NCBI GenBank assembly: GCA_964035795.1
Contig: OZ038320.1
Span: 25,484,118-25,548,117 of the forward strand
DNA: 64,000 nucleotides
DNA from: Pterobdella sp. o SKG-2022
Taxonomy: Eukaryota; Annelida; Clitellata; Hirudinida; Piscicolidae
Direction of reading: 5' to 3'
Positions 24,359-35,573 of this stretch are shown here, piece after piece (the first letter of the stretch is position 1; every line of letters starts with the position of its first letter). Made by a program: the position numbers and the translations under genes. The notes beneath the pieces were generated by a model, which saw only the letters and a list, made by a program, of their open reading frames with translations, made no database searches and was not told the DNA's origin.

Positions 24359-27249
24359 TTATTGATGCGGCAGGAATCCTATGAGAATGATAAAGAGAGC
24401 AACTAATAAAATGCCTTCAAAGTTTGATCTTGATTCAACCTTCTCATTGCTCTTACTAAAGTGCTCTCCAAAAAGTTGTAGCAAATCTGTGTTGAAGGTG
24501 TAATTAATGCTTGCAACTATATTTGAGGCATGACAAGTGTAGTTGCCAGGAGATGTGACAAACAGTTGAGACCGAGTGGTGTACTCATTTACAAAAACCA
24601 GAACTTCAAGCACTATTTTATGCACATTAGAACGCGATTCACTACTTTTGTTCCTATCGCTGGTGTTGTTGGCATCTTTTGAAAAATTATCTGTTATCTT
24701 GAAGATATTGAACAAGTTTGGGTAATAGTGAGAAAGGTTGTGGTCTTGCTTGTGGTCATTACTCCATGTGATGTTTGAAGATGGATCACTGGTCACTTGG
24801 CAATAGAGCACCACACCTTTCTCTTCGAGCATCTCCTTGTGCCATCTTTTCAACCCGCCTGGAGGTGTGCATACGAAGTCCTCCGGGTCAACCTGTGGAA
24901 AGTTGTATTCTATTTTTACTTTCAATACTAATCAACAATGTTCAAGGGTATAATAACCTCGAATAAAAATAAAATAGATTCGAAGTTTCGCGACTCAAAT
25001 ATAAATTATCTTTTTTTTATTGTAAACATGTTGTTTTGTCAATTGAAATTCGGTGGTCACAACATATTCTCCTTTTCTTCACATCAATAGCCTGCCACAT
25101 TCTTTCAATTTCAATGTATAGCCTTTCTGTCTCGGGTGCTTTACGAAAACTTAAATTTTCAACTTTGACACGAACACTCTAACGACGAGGTCTAGATTGT
25201 ACAGTGACCTCAAAGACCATACCCATTCAAAGAACCAGTAAAAAAAAAAAGAACGAGTATAATATAATTAGAAAACTTCACATCTTCAAATTATATTCTA
25301 TTAATCTAATTAGCTTATACTGCCGTACATGTCTAGTAACTGGGGTCGACAACAGTCGGCCTAAATTATTGGTACTATAATAAAGTAATTTCTAAAAAAG
25401 GCCATTTATTTAGAAAAATTTTGTATAGACTGCCAGCCTTAGTCCAACTTGAAATTATCGAATTCAAGATTCGCCGTTCCCACACATGAGCAGTTTGCCT
25501 TTGCTTTATCAACAAAAAGAAAGATCTCCGCCAAACTAAATGGCGAGAATACCAGAATATCAGTTTGTGGATATCTGCTACCGGAGTCTACTGTTATTCG
25601 AGTTATAACAGAAAAAGAGTCTTAATTTGGAGACGCTATCTTCCGTGCAGTTTAACGTCATGCCCAGAACCAAATTAGGGAAAATAAAATCGCTAATAGT
25701 TAATGCATCTTTAAATGATATTTAATGGTGTTTTATTTATATGAATTATTGATGAGATAACCTCTACAAGAGACTGGTTGGACGGTGTTGAGCAATTGAT
25801 TTTTTGCCAGTTCATCACAACTTCTTTCCCTTTCGTGTCATTTTTGATAAAGGTCGCTAACCATTTAGCTTCACAATTACAGTGAAGAACATTCTCATAA
25901 AAAGAGAAGTTGAAAAGCTTGAGCAAAAGATTGTGGGTTTCTTCAGGGAGTGTTCTAATGTTGTTGGAGTGCAAAAAAAGCGAGGTGAGGTTTTGAGGGA
26001 GTGTGTGATTATTGAATGAAGTTATAGTTGATATATTATTTGATGAAAGATCCAAAACTTGCAAATGCTTTAGGTTCGAAAACGTTGTAGCATCTACTGT
26101 AATGTATTTGTTGAAGCTTAAATCTAAACTGATTAAGTTTGCGTAACTTTTTGCGACAAAAGTTGGAAGAAAAGAAAGTTTCGCATTCACCAATGAAAAC
26201 TTTTTTGTTTTGTTGTGTAAAATAGTACTGTAGAAGTAATTTCAATTAAAACTCAAAAATTACTTTAGAAAGTCGTATACTACTTTTAGTTTCATAGTAT
26301 CACAAAAAATAATGAATACTCACCCTTCGGAATCTGAAAAATAATCAGAAGCATTTTTGATGTCATTGTGGTCAAGGACTATTTCATCTGCCTCAGCTGA
26401 CGTCAGAAAGTCTATGTGGACCAAACTTGCGTTTGAAAAGTTGATGCTTTGAAGAAAAAAGAAATTCAGAAATATATTTTTATGTACGTTCAAGGGAGTT
26501 TGTTGGTTAGTGATCGAAACCCTTCTCAAGCTGTCCGTTAATCCTTGAAACGTGTCACTAGAAAGATCACTTAAACTTGAAGATTCTATAATAAGATTGT
26601 TAAATGAAGAGTTTGAGAAAGTGAAGGGTTCAATGTGAGTGAGAGAGGATGAATTAGTGAGAACGAATAACTTGATTGATGATCCCCTGAACGCTAAAGC
26701 TGATAATTTAACGATGAAGTTGTGAGACAGATCCAAAAGGGTTAAGTTCAAACCAGTGAAAGTCGATTCTTCAAGAAAAGTTATTTTGTTGAAACGTAAA
26801 TCTAAAATTTTGAGTTTTGACATGTTCGAAAACGCCATCTTTTCAATGCCGCTGATTCCACATTTAATGAGAGCAAGTTGTTTCAAGTCTTTAAACCGTG
26901 AAAAGTTGTTTGCATTTATGAAACCAAGTTGATGTTCTGTATAACTAGCAAAATCTTGAGGCAAGCTTTCATCAATGGATTCACTATCAGCATTGTACTC
27001 AAGTCCCCCAATCCTCAGAAAGATCGTCTTCGATGGAATCTCTATGGGAAGCTTTTCCAAAACAACGTTTTGAGGCGCACACACAGTTTTTCCATTGGTG
27101 TATTCATAATGGCAAATTGATATAAGAAGCCTTAAAAAGCTCAAAGTTGAGATGGCTATAGTGACGAAAAAAATGGAACTGATATACAAACAGGCAGTCT
27201 GGCCTGGCGGCTTTTCCTCTACATTTACAACAAGCTTTTTTTCTTCCAT
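24359..27249 (-). CDS. LRR and Ig-domain membrane protein, three exons
   Basis: Exons: 26324-27249, 25762-26227, 24359-24892. Phases 2 and 0 match, giving 641 residues. Near the N-terminus (residues about 19-45) is one long hydrophobic segment that could be a signal anchor. An LRRNT-like cysteine region follows, then about eight leucine-rich repeats (L-x-x-L-x-L-x-x-N) and an LRRCT cap with NVLHCNCEAKWL; the cap's last cysteine is only supplied by splicing to exon 3. The third exon gives one Ig-like domain (VVLYC with NITW, and YTCHASN). The chain ends in an 18-residue hydrophobic stretch with almost no tail, suggesting a GPI signal or a tailless membrane anchor. Many N-x-S/T sites fit an extracellular protein. 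LRR-Ig proteins usually act in neural adhesion or receptor signalling; the exact orthologue is not recognised. Confidence 0.86.
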
Positions 27250-27519
27250 TTTAATTATATTTTATCTCACTAAGAATTCACAAACACTGAACAGCAATAA
27301 AATAAACTCGGTTTGTTTAATGCAGCATGCAATGCATACTTTACGAAATGTAAACAGTGTCGTGTGCAGGTTGCGAGCAAGCTCTCTGCTGCAGCTACGT
27401 CACACATTGCAATCATAACCGTTATGTTTCCAAAAAAATATTATAATTATAAAAAAATTTTACAGCGTTTTTTTGAAATTATGAATGGAAAATAGTTTAT
27501 TAAGAGCAAATTGGAAATA

Positions 27520-30500
27520 TTAATTCCAAGTCATTCCTTGTAATTTCTTCCTCTCTAAAGATGAATTCTGAAATAAACAATCATGGTTACTTTGTTTGTT
27601 TTATATAATAAAGATTGTAATAACTCACTAAGTCATTCTTCTGAAAATACCTCTGTTCTATCACCTGAAACATAAAGGCATACTCCTTCAGTAATCATTA
27701 AATAATAATAATATCAAATAATAATAGATACATATAAATCTAAATTATGATGGTTAAACAATTGAAATGATTTTTCGTGAGAATTTTACATTTGTAAGAA
27801 AAAACTTTATGAATTTTGAATAATTTTTAAAAAATTATTAATTTCCACATGAAATTATTTATTGTTTAATAATATTCAAATTTATTACTTTGGTTTGAAA
27901 AAAATTGATAACGAAAATAATTATTATTTTTAAATATTGAAAAATGTTTCTTTTAATTTTATTTTGAACCTTATCAAAAAATCGGTTCAATTTCACAGCA
28001 TTACTGGTACCCGGTGCAATGTGTTTGACGTGCGAAGAGTCCTGAGGTTATAAAATGTTGTTTTATATGTTCGATTTAATTTTTACAAAACTATTGGTTA
28101 TTTCAAGTATAAAATTTTACAAATGACAAAATAAAAAGATAAAAGATATCGACTAGGAAAAACACATTATTAAAATGCCAATAGGGATTATACAAACCCC
28201 CATATGGTGTCACAAACGTTTGCATGCTAGCAATAACCCTACTCAGAGGGTTCTGGAATACAACTTTGATAACGTTTTTAACATTCACTCTACCGCGTTA
28301 TAAATAGAAGTTTGGTCATACATATCAAAAAACCCACTGTACCGCGTTATAAAGAAAAATTCCATTACACACACAACGAAACGCAATGAAAGGACAAACA
28401 AGGGAGATAGCATCAGCTCCAAGCTCCTCGGCTATATTCAAGGTCCTCTTATGGACGTGATCCTTCGAAGAGCTCTTCAGGCTGTCAAACTTGGTGCCCA
28501 CCATCAGTAGAGGAACCCCACTCACTCTACCAGCCATCTGCTCACAATCCAAAGAGCTGCCCAGTGTTTTAATTAATGTGCGTTTATAGTGGTTTTGTGT
28601 GTACAAGTTGGAGTCATGAAGAGAAATCAGTGAAGGAAATGATACTGATTATATTAGAATTATACTGGTCTGTTATTATACGCCTGTATACTTGTATACA
28701 TGTATGAAGGAATTGGTGTATCTGTTGAACGTGAGTATACATATTCTCACTTAAGACTTATGAACTATGATGAGGTTCACTTATCAAACATTTCATCTGA
28801 TTTTTTCTTCAATAAAATTGTTGAAAAAAATTTTTTATAAATTGGAAGAACTATATCTCTAAAAAAACTACATATAATTTTCACTCTTCTTTATTGATAG
28901 TATAAATATGTACATTAAAGGGTTCAAGTTGAAGGTGACTGTATTGTTATAAACGGCTTTTTAATTGACCTTTCCGGCATTTAGTATTAAGATATCCTTG
29001 AAAACGAAACCTTAATAAAGGAAAGAAGTTGACAACAACTATAATCTTTGAAAAATGTTTTGCCTTTTAATTTTTCGAAATTCAGTTTTAAAGTTTTCGA
29101 AAAAATAAAAATTAGAAAGATTCTGAGATTCAACTTAGCGTCGAAAATTGCTTAATGGTGTACTCAGTTAATTCATTGAGTTATTAACATGTAGTATGGT
29201 CAATAAACACAAAGTATCTATTGAAAAAAAGACACGAAGCTTTTGTAAGTCACTTGATAATGTAAGCTAGACTTGCGAAAGACCTCATTCCTTTTTATAA
29301 AGAAAAATTTTTGTTTGTTGACCTTATGTTTGTATTCTACGTTATTAACAAATACTTTTGAACTTTTCAAACTAACGTTGTTGAAATTTTATTGATTATT
29401 TACTATACGATACCATTGTATAAATAAAAAAGTGCATTTCAAACAATAAAATTTTCTCCTATAAATAACTTTTAACATTTTTTGATTTATTATTTTCTAG
29501 AAACTCTAAAAAATTAAGCACCTTTTTTAAAAAAAATTATCCATACAACAATTATCTTGATACTAGTGTGAACTACCAATCCTTTATCCATGTTTTATAA
29601 CACTACAATAACTTTAATTTCTATTAATTACAATCCGTTATCTATATTTCCAGGGTACTGAAAATAAAATTTTTCTCATTCCATAATATAATAATGATTT
29701 GTGACAAAGTTGAATTTCTCGAAAACATTAGTTTCATTAAAAAAACACGAAAAAAGAGTGCCTAATTTTATGAAGTTATTTTGAACCATTGTAAAACATT
29801 TTAATTAAACCTAAATAAGGCTTGAAAATAGAAAAAAGAAATTTCTCATGAGATTAGACTAAATTGCTTTTCTTGCTAAATGAATGGACATCATTATTTT
29901 TTTCATAAAAAACAGTTTTATAACATTTTTTAAGCATTAAAATAGACACAAAAACAATCATGTAACTCACAATAGTTCTTCATAAGTTGCTTCTTTATTC
30001 AATACTTCTAGTAGCCATTTCTTCAAGTTCAGATGAGATTTGCGGTTTGTCAAGTCATGTACTAAAATTATACCTAAAGAAACAAACTTTATTTAAACAA
30101 ATAATTCAATAAATGAAAGAATTCATTAACTATTGGAATATATAACTTGTTATATTTTGAACAGATGGATCTTTGTTGATTATATAGTTGTGTTTACAAG
30201 TTATGAAACCTAAATACATCAAAAAACCAAAAAACACATAAATTAGTCAACTATTAAAAACACATAAGTTATAAGGGATATCAAGTGCCTTTAATCAACA
30301 TATAATGATAACCATTGGCAGAGTTATAGAATATGTTTCTGCTGTTTTTATGAGCAGCAGATCCTCCCACATCCCACAGTTCCACAAGGAATGTTTTTTC
30401 TTGAGATGTTCCAACTTTGAAATCATGCAGCTGAGTAACATGCCCAGGTTATTTGTATATTGGAGTTTTTTATATGCCAATGTATTACTAAAAATGATAA

Positions 30501-30946
30501 AAAATATATTTAGAGATGTGGTATTATCTTACTACATAAATTGATAATGATAATTTTCAAAAACTAAACAATTCCTATTAGATTATACTGCTGTACACAT
30601 CCAAGTAAGAAGGGTAGTTATTGTATTTAACAAATAAAATGCTTTTATTTAAACATCATACACTAAAATTATTAATTAAATCCATAATTTTTGAATAATG
30701 CAAATTCACAACCATAAATATATTATGAATTTTTACATAAAACTTTATACTTTTACTTCAACTGAACATCCGATAGTCCAACTTGGATAACTCAGTGGCT
30801 CATTGTGGCATAACAAACTAACTAATGATGTTTTTCCTACACCTTTTGAAATCAAGTTTATGAGAACATTGTGTTCGTTCAAATATGACGTGTAAATTAC
30901 CTGAATCTCCCGCAACTATAATTTTAACTTTTTCATATGAACTCAT
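27520..30946 (-). CDS. RABL3: RABL3 small GTPase, eight exons
   Basis: Exons: 30901-30946, 30751-30842, 30313-30430, 29971-30073, 28400-28556, 27970-28041, 27629-27664, 27520-27567. All phases match, giving 223 residues (human RABL3 is about 236). The P-loop GDSGVGKTS is split by intron 1. PSWTIGCSVEVK is followed by ELWDVGGS (G3), then a VHDLTN strand and GTKFD (G4). The C-terminal SNAVKLNRFFDKVIEQRYF segment is typical of RABL3. There is no C-terminal prenylation cysteine, as in the family. RABL3 is an atypical Rab-like GTPase that dimerises and has been linked to prenylation of other small GTPases. Intron 2 needs the donor GTATAA at 30750; the earlier GTAAAA would remove two conserved residues. 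Confidence 0.95.
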
Positions 30947-31112
30947 GGAATATTTATCAGTATACTCAAACAAACCAAAACATTTCAAATTTTTATTTGA
31001 AAGATAAGAAGCCTAATTGCTTTAATAAGATTGCTTAAAAGTTAACTTAGGTAAAAACTAAATTTTGAAACAATTTATAAAAACAAGTCATATTTTCGTT
31101 TTTGATGTTGTT

Positions 31113-31118
31113 TTTATT
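31113..31118 (-). terminator. polyadenylation signal of the cystine-knot gene
   Basis: AATAAA on the - strand about 48 bases after the stop codon. It separates this gene from the RABL3 start codon only about 165 bases further on. Confidence 0.5.
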
Positions 31119-31165
31119 TAAATTTTAAAATAATTATTGGTTTTATACATGTTGTTTTAGTAAGT

Positions 31166-31612
31166 TCAAAAAAATCCAAATCTATTCTTAAAGCATACAC
31201 ACGGCGTGGTCCTACATTTGCACGAATATCCTTTGCAACACGTGAACAGTTCGGCATTGTGGCCAACATAATCATTTTTGCAAAAGTCTCCATCTTTTCC
31301 ACAGACGGGAATGTCAAAGCTATCCAAATCAGTTTCTATGAAATACCTAAACCTGTCACTTTAGAATCAAGTAAATATTTAAAAAATTTATTTCAATCAA
31401 AAACTTTCCTATAAAAAAATATAATGTTTAAGCTAACTTTACAAGCAAATTTTCATCCAAAATTTCCTTGTTTCTTGAATAAGCTAGTAAGGTTTGATAA
31501 TATTACTTTCTATTTAAGTGCCAGCATTCATTTGAAACTTACCGTCGTTTGGTGTCCACAGAGATAAAATGAGAAAAATAAGAATCAAACTCTTTTGTGT
31601 ACTGGTATACAT
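31166..31612 (-). CDS. secreted inhibitor-cystine-knot-like peptide, two exons
   Basis: Exon 1 (31543-31612) encodes 23 residues that form a clear signal peptide, a polar start followed by a Leu/Ile-rich core, and ends at GTAAGT in phase 1. Exon 2 (31166-31335, acceptor TTCATAG) is in the matching phase and ends at a TGA, giving 79 residues. After a short acidic segment come eight cysteines spaced C-x6-C-x13-CC-x4-C-x-C-x4-C-x-C. The C-x6-C start, the CC and the two C-x-C pairs match the framework of spider agatoxin/CSTX-type and agouti-type knottins, which act outside the cell, often on ion channels or receptors. A basic propeptide-cleavage motif is not seen before the first cysteine. An alternative frame and acceptor would give a longer N-terminus without a signal peptide, so the signal reading is preferred. 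Target and toxicity are unknown. Confidence 0.75.
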
Positions 31613-32935
31613 TTTTCTTTTGAACTAATGTATTAGGTAAATTCTCCATTAATGAATATTATTCAAAATAATACGCAGAAAGTATAAAAAAAGAATTAAA
31701 AATATTTGTTAAATTGAAACAAATGGATTTGTAGCTGTAATGCCAATCGCCGTAAAAAAAAACTTCAAAAGATTTAGAAGCTTACTTCACGAATTGAAAA
31801 TCGAAAATGTATTTTTAGAATTTCAATAATTTAAAGTAAATTTATCATACAAAATTAACCTATAATATAAATTCGAAAATCTTTGAGATTAGATATTTCA
31901 ATAGAATTCACTTTTTTAAAAGATTTTTCGATGGTTTTCTTTTTTATATAAGAAGTGTTCTTTATGAAATATCATCTACTCTCGATCACTCATTTACATG
32001 TCATGGATAAAGAACTTGTCTGCATCTCTAAAACCATTTAACTAAATTTTAGACAATTTCTAAAATCCTAGATTTCAATTGTTATTTTTTTATGTTCATC
32101 AAAGACATTGTAAATGAACTTTCACTTTTGATTTAAACTTGCCGAAGTTTGACTTTTTTTTCAGTTCAACTTTATATGTTCTTTTTTGAAGAACACTGAC
32201 AAATGTGTTTTTAAAAATAATGACTCTAAATCACTTTTCAATATTTTCAAAAGAAGATTTTAAAAAATGATGAATGCTCAAATTGATTTGAATATTCAAG
32301 AGTTGTAGTACTTAAGATAAAAAACTGTAATTTAAAAAAATTCGATTTTTTCAATTTTGAAAAAAAATAGAGTAGAGTTTTATACTACTATAAAAATTTA
32401 CTTCAATATAATATAAATATGAAAAATTAACTAATTTAAAACAAATTTTAAGTTTTTAACCAATTAAAATACTCCGTTTTGAAATGGGAGCGAAGATGGA
32501 CAAAGGTTAAAGTTAGCAACGTAGGTGTGTTATTTCACATACAAGTTTAATGAAGGAAACATGTTCCAAAAGTTGAGGCTTAGTTTGGTATAATTATACC
32601 TCAAATAAAAACTTTTGAATTTTGGTAAAAGCTTTATTTATGTGGCTGTGCGCAGCCGAACAGCCCGAAAGGATCCTTATGAAACTTTATCTGGATATTT
32701 TTACATATAAAATCAGTGAGGGTTTATAATTCATTTTTATCGTTCAGAGAAAAAAGTGGTTTAGTTTAGTATTTCTAAGTTTTCTAAAACTACAATAATT
32801 TCAATTTACACAAGTGAAGTGAGAAAATTAATAAATATTTTTTAAAGTTTATTTGCTAATTTGTAACGAAAAACATCAAATATCAGAAATTTTTAATACA
32901 TTTATTGAGAATCGAAAGCTATAATTTTCGAAAAG
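31613..32935. other. intergenic, nothing recognised
   Basis: AT-rich DNA between the cystine-knot gene and the Penelope-like relic. It should contain the promoter of the - strand cystine-knot gene near 31.6-31.8 kb. No coding exon or further repeat core was identified. Confidence 0.55.
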
Positions 32936-32939
32936 TTTT

Positions 32940-33725
32940 TTCTCAATGAAATCGATGAAAATGTAGTTTACCTTCGAAACCGAAACTGATCACACCTTAC
33001 CATTTCTGGAGACACTTATAATAAAAGAAACCAATGGAACTTTACAAACCACGGTTTATAAAAAACAATCTAACACGGGACTCACCATCAATCCATACTC
33101 CAACCAAGATCCGAAAACTTGGATAGGAGTGTTCAAAGGAGCTTTATGCCGTGCCCATAGATTGTGTTCCAATAAAAGCCTTTTAAAAACCGAAATCAAC
33201 TACCTCATAAACAATTTTGAAGACAATGGATATAGCAGAAAAATACTTAGAAATATCACAAGAACTTATACACCAAAGAAACTAAAAATATCTAAAGAAA
33301 CAAATTACAAAGATAGGTAAGAAACTCAAAAACAAAAGTTGCTTTGAAAAAAGATGAATAAAAAAAAACAACGAAAAAGTCACATATCATGGGTTTCTAT
33401 TCCTTATATTCCACACTTGAATGAAGAACTTAAAAAAAATTTCATAAAAGACAATATTTCCTTCCATAGCTTCTCTGGGCCCAAATTAGAAGACATACTA
33501 TGCTCATTTAATAAAACAAAAAATAGACCAAAAAGGAGTTTACAAATTAACATGCTCTTGTGATATGAATAAAGCGCATATTGGCCAAACAAAAGTGAGT
33601 ATAAAAACCCGAATGAAGTAGCACAGGTCTGATATTGAATCAAAAAAGGCTGACTCAGAAAGGATTTGAAAAAAATTGAACGGACAATGACCGAAGGGGG
33701 ACATAGAGATTAATTTCTCTAGATA
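32940..33725 (+). mobile_element. Penelope-like element fragment with GIY-YIG remnant
   Basis: Broken + strand frames match the C-terminal half of Penelope-like polyproteins. One (about 32965-33317) reads LPFLETLIIK, TTVYKKQSNTG, WIGVFKGALCRAHRLCSN and an NGYSRK block, all typical of the region after the RT core. The next (about 33354-33560) has the ISWVSIPYIPHLNEELKK linker. A third, in another frame (about 33545-33640), has KLTCSCDM...HIGQTKVSIKTR, a GIY-YIG endonuclease signature. Frameshifts and stops separate the parts and the RT core itself is missing, so the copy is dead and 5'-truncated. Confidence 0.85.
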
Positions 33726-33729
33726 AAAA

Positions 33730-35573
33730 GACATCGTTTAGAAAATTATTTTTCTTTGAAGTACTTTTGAACAATTAATTATTTGAAATAATAGCATTGA
33801 AATTAAAATAAGGTCTGTTTTTTTGAATAATTAACTAATTCTTAATTATAGTCTTTGAATCACTATATAACCATAGTTACGATTTTATTTTTTTCGCTAA
33901 CGTTTTATGGTAAGGCTAAACTTATCGGAAATTAAAGCTTCCGATTTTCAATAAATGTATTAAAAATTCCTTTTATTTGATGTATTTCGTTACAAAATAT
34001 ATAAGAAAAATACATACGATGTCTCTGAAAAATTTGCTAATTTACGTTTTGTTTACTTGAAACTGCAATAATAATAATTATTATATCAACATTTATTGAG
34101 CTGGCCACAAGAGCTCACGCACATTCCAATGTATTTTATTGATACACCGAATTAATTTGTCAATAATGACAATACATAACAAATCTCATAATAAGTCCCT
34201 TAGCTTTGACAAGTACAAAATAACATAGAATTAACGCCTTATCTTTTTGAAAAAAAAAGCCTAAATATGAAAATATTATGCTTCCTATATACTAATTTGA
34301 AGTATAAAAATTGTACATGCATTTGAACCTGAATTATTTTTCATTGTTAACATTAATGTTTGGTTGTGTTGAATATTCATCTTTACTCTGTCGAATATTT
34401 ACTTCTACATTGCATGTTCTATACACGAACTTAAAAAATTCAATATTTTTTTAGTTAACTCAAAAGTTTTCTTTAATTTAAAATTTATGTGCGAAAGAAA
34501 CGCCTTTCGTAAAGTACCCTGGGCTTCAACACTCTTTTACAACTTTAAATAAATTTTTTCAATAAAAACATTGCTTTAATGATTATAAATATTTTGAGCA
34601 ATTTATTTCTTAGAAGTATTTAGCTACACCCCAATTCATGGGAGAGTTTCCTTTATTTATAAATATCTTATATAATATCTCATATAAAGCGAAGTTCTCC
34701 ATAAAATAAAAATTAAAGTAAAAAAAAATAATTCAAGTGCAAAATTTCATTTTAGTATTTATAAATGAAGTTTTTATACACGGTATGTGAACAAAACCTA
34801 GCAATCAATCGAAATAATCATCGAAACACAAGAAATTCACACGCAATCTCATAGCGAGAAGATAATGGATAAGTATTTGTTGCTCGAAGTTTCATGCAGA
34901 ATTAATTACTTTCTAACTACGATTGTCATATTAACTATTAAAAATTCAAATAATCGGATGAAAAACTTAAATAGATAAAGGAGGATTAAAATCATTAGTA
35001 AAGTCAATCGTATGTGAGTATTCAAATAAGGAATGTATTGAAGGGAGAAAATTTTTCAAGCTCCTTTGTTTTTAATTGTCATTTAACTTCTTATCTTTCA
35101 CTGGACTAATTTTCAATTGATATTTCATACAATGAAGCGATGAAATTGTTCCCATGCGAATGCACAACAGCTTCGAGGTATACTGTCACTTTTTTATAAT
35201 GAAATTATTTATATAGAGATTTTCATAGTTACATAAACTATTGGTATTTGTTAGCGTGTTTCATAGAAGTGTCAATAAATTATAAATTCTGTTCTGTATA
35301 ACTAGGTTAGTTTTGTAATCAATTTCACACATCTCTTTATATTTGTAATCTTCGTAAGTTTGTTTGTTTCAAAATTGTAAGTTTTTGAACAATTTCAGTG
35401 AATTTATAGTTTAATTTTTTTATGAAATCCGTAAAATCAGTAGATTTTAAAATTCAAACTATATATATATACTCAAAATGAATGGAGAACTATTAAACTA
35501 TTTATAAACAAACTATGGGACCAAAAGATTAATAGAGCACACTTATGGTTGACAAATATTTAAGAATTTCACT
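33730..35573. other. intergenic, probable upstream region of the 35.6 kb gene
   Basis: AT-rich, no supported exon. A segment around 33.9-34.1 kb resembles other loci in the window (shared GATGTCTCTGAAA-type core) and may be a decayed dispersed repeat. Confidence 0.5.

Noticed and set aside
31543..31670. Longer N-terminal frame for the cystine-knot gene starting further upstream
   Set aside because: It can be spliced in phase with a different acceptor but yields no signal peptide, which is implausible for a cysteine-rich domain of this type.
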